Positions 57,008-64,000 of a stretch of 64,000 bases of DNA are shown here, piece by piece. The translations under genes were made by a program, and so were the position numbers. Position 1 is the first letter of the stretch, and each line of letters begins with the position of its first letter. The notes under the pieces are model-generated. The model saw nothing but the letters and a program-made list of their open reading frames with translations, did not search any database and had not been told where the DNA came from. Source of the stretch: Tilletia caries (lineage: Eukaryota > Basidiomycota > Exobasidiomycetes > Tilletiales > Tilletiaceae); the NCBI GenBank assembly GCA_032718865.1, contig JALUTQ010000007.1, positions 806,001 through 870,000 of the forward strand, given 5' to 3'.

Positions 57008-58818
57008 TCATGCTCTCATGATGTGACGAGCTGTCCAGTCGACAAGAGCACTCGTATACGGGTCGATTCGTGTCCCGTTGAGCATGCCGAAGTGCCACCA
57101 GATCTGCGCGAACTGTGGTCAGATAGACAAGCCTCGCGTGCGCGACGATTCTTCATGGAAGCTCACCTTGGTGAAAAGAGGGCAAGTGAGCACTATGAAG
57201 GAAAACACCCAGATGGTTCCAAGTCGGCCCCCAACCTTCCGCCCGCTGATGGCCTCTACCACTTCCTCCGCGATGCAGGCCACCCCCTGAAGGGTGAAGA
57301 ACAGAAGCAGCTTTCCGCCCCGATCCTCGGAGCCGTCTGCGAACACGACGGGCTGGCCCAGCCCTACGATCCGGAGAGGAGATCGCTCCTCAGCATTCGT
57401 CGCCACTGCCAATAATATGAGCTCGTGTATCAAGCCTGAGAGCGCAAAGGTAGCCAGCGAACAGAGCGCATGCTCGACCATCTTCTCGAACCCCATGGAC
57501 TTCTTGCGCTGCGGGACGACCCGACCCGAGACGACTGGGCCCGTGTCTCGCATGCTCGCAACTACCGCCTGTGTGGGGGCGCCGGAAGTGCGACCGAGGC
57601 TGAACAGGACGGACAAGACGGCCTTGGTTGGGTGGTAGCCTCCCACCAGCAAGCATCGCCGCAAGATTTGATGCCAGTGAGTGGACCAAAAGGCGCGCAT
57701 GCTTGGCACGGTCCAGAACCGCAGATCGGCCATGGGTGGGGACCAGTGCGATGGATCGGACCACAGGTAGTCGGCAACGACCTTGCTTCTTGGCCACAGC
57801 GCCGAGGGCAGGACAGAGAGGAAGGAAAAGAAAGAGTGCTGGAGCGCCATGCTGTTGCAGCGAGAAAGCCTTCTTCAGCAATCCTACACGGGCCTGTGGT
57901 TAAAAAAGTTCCCCCTCCGAAGACTCACGAAAGGACGATAAAGGATCCTGTGGCAAGACTCAGGGATACTCTTGCAGGCCAGGAAAACGTAGACAGGTCC
58001 ACGCCCTCGTGCTGAACGACGCCATCGATGATCGGTGCCCCTTGTCCAGCGAACACGCCCCATAAGACCTCACTTTTGCTGACGCTGTCGATGATGTCCA
58101 TCAGGGCGAGAGACGTGACGAAACGTTGGAAGCGAGCCTTGAGGAATCGAATGCGGTCCTTACGCCATTCCTGGATCGCCTTCGGGTCGCTCGCAACCAG
58201 ATCGAATGGTGTTGGCGGAGGAACGTCGACTGAGTATCGTGGACCCCAGTCCCAGCCCCCGCCGCAAAGGGTGGTCAGAAGGTGGATCTCCAGGGGAATT
58301 TTTGTACCGGGAAAGTATTTCGGTAGGCCGTTGCTACCTTGTCCATCATCGACAGTCGTGTCTCCATTCGGAACCTCTTGCTTCCCCGAGGTCGAGTCGT
58401 TAGCGCGTTGCCGTTCTAGACGCGAGGCCAAGTCGAGGAGAGGTTTTTGCAGCATGGGCCGCGGATAGAACGCCCATTCGTACGCCTTTATGGTCGAGTA
58501 GCAGCACCAGTACATCGGGAAGAAGATCCGAAATAGCTGCTGGCCGCCAAAGCGTGGCGTACCGCTCTCCCCTGGTGCGCAGGGGACGTCCTTCACCGTA
58601 AACGCATACGCAGACCTGATTCCAAATACGACGATAAGAGGGAGAAGCACAACTTGACGCAGCCGAAGTGCAAGTTGAGAACGGGGGTAGCGAAGTAGAA
58701 GATGGACGGAGAAGAGCTGGAGAATAACGGGGATCAATAAGGCAGAGATTGTCAGCTGCTCGCGGTCCTCGACTGCAGGGAAGCAGAATTTGACCAGGAT
58801 CGGAAGTAGAGCTGTCAT
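57008..58818 (-). CDS. wax-synthase-like MBOAT acyltransferase
   Basis: Three exons, complement(join(57008..57112,57167..57851,57929..58818)), 1680 nt, 559 aa. A polytopic membrane protein: SALLIPVILQLFSVHLLLRY, QVVLLPLIVVFGIRSAYAF, FRIFFPMYWCCYSTIKAYEW. The wax-synthase signature block FWTVPSMRAFWSTHWHQILR is followed by the MBOAT helix ALSGLIHELILL with the conserved His. The C-terminal exon reads FAQIWWHFGMLNGTRIDPYT. Fungal members transfer acyl or acetyl groups in glycolipid, sterol or secondary-metabolite pathways in the ER; the substrate is not deducible. The intron-1 acceptor (AACAG at 57852) was chosen for frame and polypyrimidine tract. No biosynthetic cluster surrounds it. Confidence 0.85.
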
Positions 58819-59220
58819 ATTTGCTCAGAAGCTCGTTGCGAAAGAGGGAGAGAAAGAGAGAAAAAGAGAGGGACAGAGAGGGGGGAAAAGGGAGAGAGGG
58901 TGAAAGAAGGACATCAGGGTCATCAGCGGCGACGGAAATTCAGGGTACTGCTTCTTGCATATGAAGGCGACCCAGTCAGGGCCAACAACTTTTCACACCT
59001 GTGTGCCTCGAAATGAGGCAATCAATTGTCCATGGGCTCGAGGTCCTCGAGCTAACGCACGGAGAGACGCATCGATTTGGTCTCTTGGGGTTTCATACAT
59101 ATGTATACCTTGCAGTTTTCTACCTTTTCACTGGGTTTCTTTACGCGAGTCTTGGGTCTGCAATGCACCATAGAATTCCCAAAGCTCCGAGGAAGTTTGA
59201 AATGGCCCATCCTCAGGATA
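58819..59220. other. intergenic between CDC16 and the MBOAT gene
   Basis: Purine-rich on + (GA-rich at 58845-58910), which is a pyrimidine-rich promoter/leader for the minus-strand MBOAT gene. Otherwise nothing recognised. Confidence 0.4.
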
Positions 59221-62200
59221 TCATTGCGCTCTGAACCCATTGGCAGCCGACTGCTTCGGAGTCATGAGAGATTCTTGCAGCGCCATCTCAAGGAGAGTAG
59301 TGCAGAACGTGTCGCGCGGGTTCATCGCGAGCGCCTGGACCAAGATGAGGGGTCGGAAGAAGAGAGGGGGGTCAGCAAGTGCAACACGCCGAGCGCTCCG
59401 GGCTGAATGGAAAGAGGTTTGATCATACGAACATCATGGTACCATGCAATCGCAGCCGACAGTTTGCCTTGCTTGTGCTCGCACATGCCGACGCCGACAT
59501 GGGCAGGTATGCTGGTCGGTTCGAGCTCGATGGCTCGCAAGAAGCGGGTTTTGGCTTCTTCGTCGCGTCTGTGGAAGCCAGGAATCGGCAGAGGACAGTG
59601 TGCATGTTCAGTAGGAGCCTGTGTTCATGCTTGGGCTCGACCACTCACCCTGCTTGGCGAAGGGCGAAGGCCAGATTCATATGCGTCACGGTCCAAGCTG
59701 CTGCTGGTTCTTGGACTTGTTCAACGACTGCAAGCGCTTCTTCAAATAGGCTAATGGCCTTCTCGATGCTTGGGCTGGAAAGCATGTCAACGGTGAGCTC
59801 AATGGACACGGAAGCTGTCAACAACTATGAGACACGTACTTTTCACAGAGGTATTCGAGCACGCCGAGCTCGTTCAGCACCAGCGGATCCTTGGGAGCAG
59901 CCTTCAATGCGCCGCGCAGAAATATGCCGGCAAGTTTGTAGTTGGTCTGTTGAATGTGCTCCATCCCGATGAAGAGCTTGGGCAAGTGGGAGTACGGAAA
60001 TTTCCGAGCCGCCGTCGCATACGCGGTAACTGCTTGGTCTGACTCGCCCTCCTTGGCGAAGCTGTGTGCGAACGCGATCCAGGAAGGGGCAAAGCGCGGA
60101 TCCAGCAGAGTCGCCTTGCTGAAATATCGTCTGGCCTCCGCCCATCGACCTGCACTGCCGTACCACGCGCCGACAGCGTACCAAGCAGCCGGGCTCTCCG
60201 GGTCCTCTTCCACCAGTCGATGCGCCAGCATGAATAGAGCCGGTCGCATTTTTGGCATGTTGAACATGCAAGTCACATGAATCGGCAGCGCGCCCTCGTG
60301 ATCCTTGCTCAGTTCCATGATCCGACTTGTGATCGTGAAAGCGTCGGCGTAGCGCATTTGGGAGAACAGCTCTTCCGCCAAGCCCCAGAGAACGTCTGCG
60401 TTGTCTTGCACCTTGTATTGGGTCATCAACGCCCGCCGAGACGAACTGGCCTCAGCGAGGTGCTCGGGAGCCTGCTTGGGTAGGCGGGAGATGTACATCA
60501 GCCGAATGAATTCACCGTCTTCCGGATGAGCGCCGCTTTGGGCTGCGTATTCGAGGGTTTTGACAAACGACCACTGGTCCAAAACGCTGAGGAGATTGCC
60601 GCTGACGAGGGCACAGAATGCCTCGTAGTTCTTGACGTCGATAGCCAATGCATTCATGAAGCTCTCCTTAGCTTTGTCTAGATCGTCAAGACGCAAGTAT
60701 ATTTGCCCTCGCAAGAAGTATGCTGTCGAACCAAGCTTGATACCGCCATCCGCAGCTGGGTCTTTATCCGAGTCTCGCGCTGTAGGAGTCGAATATTTGA
60801 CACTTGTCAGAATCAGTCTGAGCTGAGTCAATAGAAGACGGCTTACCTTTGATGTTCCATGGAGCTTCGCTCCCGCCCAAGGTATCCAGGGCCTCGTAGT
60901 ACTTGCCAAGCCGGACTTGACACTGTGCCGCCAAACATCTGCACGCCAAGCTGTTGTTGGCCAGCACAGGCCCGTCGAAGGCTGCGAGTTTACGATCTGC
61001 GATGTCCTTCAGATTCTGGGCGTCTTCTCGGTGCCACTCCTCAACCTCGTCCACCTGGCTGCCCGAAGTCATGTCCGCATCGAATTTACCCATGTTCCGA
61101 TCCAGCTCATTCCCGTCTTGTTCGTCTACATTCCCGCCCGCTGATCCGCTGTTACCGCTCTCTATGCTGCCGTTCTCCCCGTCGTTCTCCCCTATTGAGC
61201 TTGCTGTGCCGGTTCCGCTGACTGTGAACGTCCGATCTTTGCGCTTCCCAGCCAAAGACGATGAGCTCGCCGCTTTCGGCATTCCGGACGCAGTAGGGAA
61301 CAATGTCGAGCGCACTGGATCTTTGCCCTTCGTAGCTCTGAAATCGCTCTCATTCGCCTTTACCGGTAGGATTGGATGGTCCACGGTGTGAGACAACAAG
61401 TTCGGTGGCAGTTTGTCCAGCAGGTATCTCGGTAGGACGGCCGTTTCTCTCGCCCGACTGATGGCGACGCCAATGACATCCATCGCCCGTGGCGCTTGTT
61501 TCCGGGTCGGGTCATTCTTCTCCTTTCGCGAAGCGCCTGAAAGCTGTGTTCTCACGCCGTTGCTATCGACCGCCGCGAGCCCGGCGCTGTTCCGCTGCTC
61601 TTCTGCCAATCTGCGAGAATGCGCAGATCGCAGGGGCCTGGTGAGTAGATGCTCCGCTCGGGTGTACTGATGCGTCATGAAGTAGGCTTGTGCGAGCCAA
61701 TAAGCATCATTCCATGCCAGCTCAGTCTCTATGAGGTGGTGTATGAGAACGCTGAGTGAGATTTGGCTGGAGCCTACGAAGACTTCGCTGTGGGTTTTCG
61801 CTGAGTGCTTACCTTCAAGAGAAAGGACTTTGTCGCCCCAGAAGATGGCCGAATCGTACAGATGATGGTGCATGGCATCTGTGCGCCACATGCGCATACG
61901 CTGCAGCATCGCCGCTTTCCCCGCCTGCCCATCCTCGTCGCCAATGAGCACCGCGCTCGAATCGTCCGGTAGTGTAGAACCTTTCCCCCCCAAGCTGGAG
62001 GGTAGGACGTTGGCCATCACGGGGTTCATCAGCCCCAGCATCGATCCTGGTGCGCGCGCCGTCCTGCTTGGGCCCGGGCTCCCGAGTGACACCGCAGCTC
62101 CGCCATACTGAGGGTTGGTCGCAGCACGGAAAACCAGCGGACTCATCCCGAGCAGACCCGACCGACTCGCCTCAGGATCGTCTCGCATGATGGAAAAGCT

Positions 62201-62407
62201 GCTGTCCCCGGGGGGTAGCAAGAATGCCGAAGGTCCTGCGCGCATGCCTGGCGGAACTGGCGAGAAGGATGCCGGGGGTGGTATTGCGTTGCGGTTGGCC
62301 GGGCGGGAGGGGCCATCTGGGATTTGGCCTGCTCCACCATTCAGTGGGCCATGGCCGGTCGGGGGTGTGAAGGGCGTCCTCGCTGCCGACGGATCCAGGC
62401 GATTCAT
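59221..62407 (-). CDS. CDC16: anaphase-promoting complex TPR subunit CDC16/Cut9/APC6
   Basis: Five exons, complement(join(59221..59334,59433..59568,59649..59774,59840..60779,60847..62407)), 2877 nt, 958 aa. A disordered Pro/Ala-rich N-terminus (about 1-165) leads into TPR repeats. First is the Cdc16-typical YDSAIFWGDKVLSLEG and NDAYWLAQAYFMTHQYTRAE, then an acidic insert, then KLGSTAYFLRGQIYLRLDDL, PESPAAWYAVGAWYGSAGRW, SWIAFAHSFAKEGESDQAVT, NELGVLEYLCEKNPSIEKA, AGRDEEAKTRFLRAIELEPT and AIAWYHDALAMNPRDTFCTT before the end LLEMALQES. Family role: scaffold of the APC/C ubiquitin ligase that drives mitotic exit. The last intron uses a GTTCGT donor (59335..59432); it is required to reach the conserved C-terminus. 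A 39-nt stretch near 61775-61813 could be read as an intron but is too short and in frame, so it was kept. Confidence 0.95.
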
Positions 62408-63950
62408 GGTAGTACGCGCGCTTTCTAGGAGGCGCCAGATCTGTTACGCTCGAGCCCTCTACCTCCTGCTTCCGTTCGATGTGATGGTCTTGCTGTACCG
62501 GGTTCCCGCGCGGGCCTTCCATCCTTCCTGAGCGAGTGCAACACCTCGCGCCTTTCTGCGGTTAAATCTAGCAATTGAGTTGTGAGACGGCCTCTGGGCG
62601 TGGTCTATGGGTCTCCCAGTAGTCTCAGTCTGCCGAGCATCTTTCTTCTTCCCTTTACGAGCTTTGGTTCCTCTCCTTGATACAGACCAATCCTCTGTAC
62701 TTCAGTCCTCTCTAAGTACAATCCAGCACTTCTCCTTGGCGTCGGATACCCTCCTTGTCTGTCTCTCTCTTGCAGTGGTCGGTTGTGAAGTCTCTGCAAG
62801 TCTCCTTTCCTCACGGAAGGTCACATCTCACAACTGGTTATGAGCTCAATTACTCTGGCCACGGAGCGACAACGGAGTTAGGCGGACAAGATCATCGTCA
62901 AGGCGTTTCCTCTCTTCCCCGCTGCGCTGCGCTCCCTGCGCTCGCTCGGTACTGGCTCGGCTTCGGCAGCTTTGGGTCGGCAAGCGGCTGCGTTGCGACG
63001 TCGGCACTCTGCACCACAAGCAGTCAGCAAGAGGCAGTCGGTTATCGGTACCGCCAGTGGGACGCGACTCGGTCCCGTCGTTACTGGCGTAGAAGCCAGC
63101 GTCAAGGCTCGGTGCGCGCAATACGAACAGCCAGGATGGTCTGTTGTGCTTGCCTGGCATCGGCGGCGGCGGCGGAGGACGGAAGGGGTATCCACAACGG
63201 AGTGCGGACGCCGACAGCTCAGTGGTGAGCTCGGCGAGGATTGCGGTCGCATCAGACCAGGCGGAATCGGCTCGGACACCGGCGCTGGCGCTAGGATCCG
63301 GGCGATACCGAGTGATGCGACACACGAGGCTCACGCATCGCTGCGTGGTCTCGGACGAGCGCAAGAAGGTCAACATCGGCGGTGACCTAACGCCAACTCG
63401 CGGCAGTCGTCGGCAGACGCAAGACAGCGGCTCGGAACGCACGATCGGCGGCCCATGCGACCAAATGGGCGCGCGCATCGATGCGGAGACGAAGGGCAGC
63501 TCTGCTTACGCGCAGGCTGACCACGGCTCACGTCTCCGGTACGGCGCGAGGAGTGACTCCCTCGTTGCGGTACACCTGAACAGCTTCGGAGAGCCAGGCT
63601 ACGGCACCGGACTAGTCACCCAGTGACGACGGCATCGGACTCGAAGCAACAAGGCAGAGCAGACTGCGGCACAGTCTGTTGGCTCGGTCGGACGCGTCCC
63701 TTCCACCAACTGTGGGATGCGGAACATCGGGCGGGAGAGGAACGTCAGCACATTCCGTTCTCTCCAAGCAGCGAGCAGGCAACGTCAACGCGACGTTGAG
63801 CTCGGCTGAGACCTCGATAGCGGTGGTCTTGGCGGCAGAACGCATCGGCAGGGTCATTCCCTGTAGGCAGTCTCTTCGGCATCAACCTCCGCTTTCACTT
63901 CGCCATCCGACACTTCACCACCCCCGTCCTCCTCGCTTCCGCGTCCTGAT
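62408..63950. other. gene-poor or unrecognised right-hand region
   Basis: The CDC16 promoter, then about 1.3 kb with overlapping open frames on both strands (for example + 63144-63626 and - 62846-63478). Their Ser/Arg/Gly-rich translations resemble no family. Pyrimidine-rich tracts and an acceptor-like ctcttgcag near 62774 could mark an unrecognised spliced gene on +. I cannot support a model. Confidence 0.35.
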
Positions 63951-64000
63951 ATGCGATACGAAGACCTCTTGGATACGCTGCGCTCTCGGTTGCCCGCTCT
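63951..64000 (+). CDS. possible start of a gene running off the right edge
   Basis: ATG at 63951 followed by an open frame to the window end reading MRYEDLLDTLRSRLPA. It is preceded by a long pyrimidine-rich leader. Too short to identify; tentative. Confidence 0.3.
   Translation, partial: MRYEDLLDTLRSRLPA

Noticed and set aside
61775..61813. 39-nt GTAAGC...TAG segment in CDC16 as an intron
   Set aside because: Too short compared with other introns here, in frame and without stops; kept as coding.

Overview
The window is nuclear DNA of a filamentous or yeast-like fungus, almost certainly a basidiomycete. Genes carry many short GT-AG introns (mostly 65-120 nt, donors usually GTGAGT or GTAAG-type). 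The coding sequence is GC-rich, proteins carry long Ala/Ser/Gly/Pro-rich insertions, and the recognisable genes are eukaryotic housekeeping ones (VPS34, CDC16, mitochondrial uL13, BZZ1). Placement below Basidiomycota (Ustilaginomycotina or Pucciniomycotina) is a guess from style only. All exon coordinates were read by eye from splice signals; each full gene model was checked to give a total length divisible by three.

Layout. 1-13.6 kb is gene-dense: the 3' end of an unknown gene (+), a transketolase-family enzyme (-), a disordered hypothetical protein (-) divergent from the PI 3-kinase VPS34 (+), then an acyl-CoA-binding tail-anchored protein of the ACBD5/Atg37 type (-) convergent with VPS34. 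A decayed copy of the last VPS34 exon lies between these two. 14.0-20.5 kb is a nest of transposons: a Mutator-like (MULE) element whose transposase gene has been hit by a small LTR element with two identical 236-bp LTRs (5-bp target duplication) and by a 772-bp element with 11-bp inverted ends and an 8-bp target duplication. The second insertion creates its own splice sites and looks like an introner. 20.5-26.4 kb is gene-poor: a malate dehydrogenase relic, pentamer repeats, a degenerate tandem array with GC-rich hairpin modules, and unexplained sequence.

26.4-31 kb holds two tandem DOMON-cytochrome b561 genes, the second internally truncated, separated by a TA-flanked miniature inverted-repeat element. 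31.3-34.7 kb has a hypothetical gene with an apparent frameshift and another inverted-repeat unit. 34.9-54.3 kb is again gene-dense: a mucin-like single-pass membrane protein (+), BZZ1 (-) divergent from mitochondrial ribosomal protein uL13 (+), an alpha-arrestin with four PPxY motifs (+), a Tvp38-type Golgi membrane protein (-), a broken secreted-protein gene (+), a membrane protein of unknown function (-), a helical unknown (+) and a four-helix membrane protein (-). 55.0-56.2 kb is a TA-flanked element with 76-bp inverted repeats. 57.0-62.4 kb has a wax-synthase-like MBOAT acyltransferase (-) and the APC/C subunit CDC16 (-). The last 1.5 kb shows no convincing gene, except a possible start at the right edge.

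Functionally the genes belong to ordinary cellular systems. VPS34 and the Atg37-like protein both bear on autophagy/pexophagy. BZZ1 and the alpha-arrestin act in endocytosis and Tvp38 in the Golgi. The most unusual biology is in the mobile DNA.
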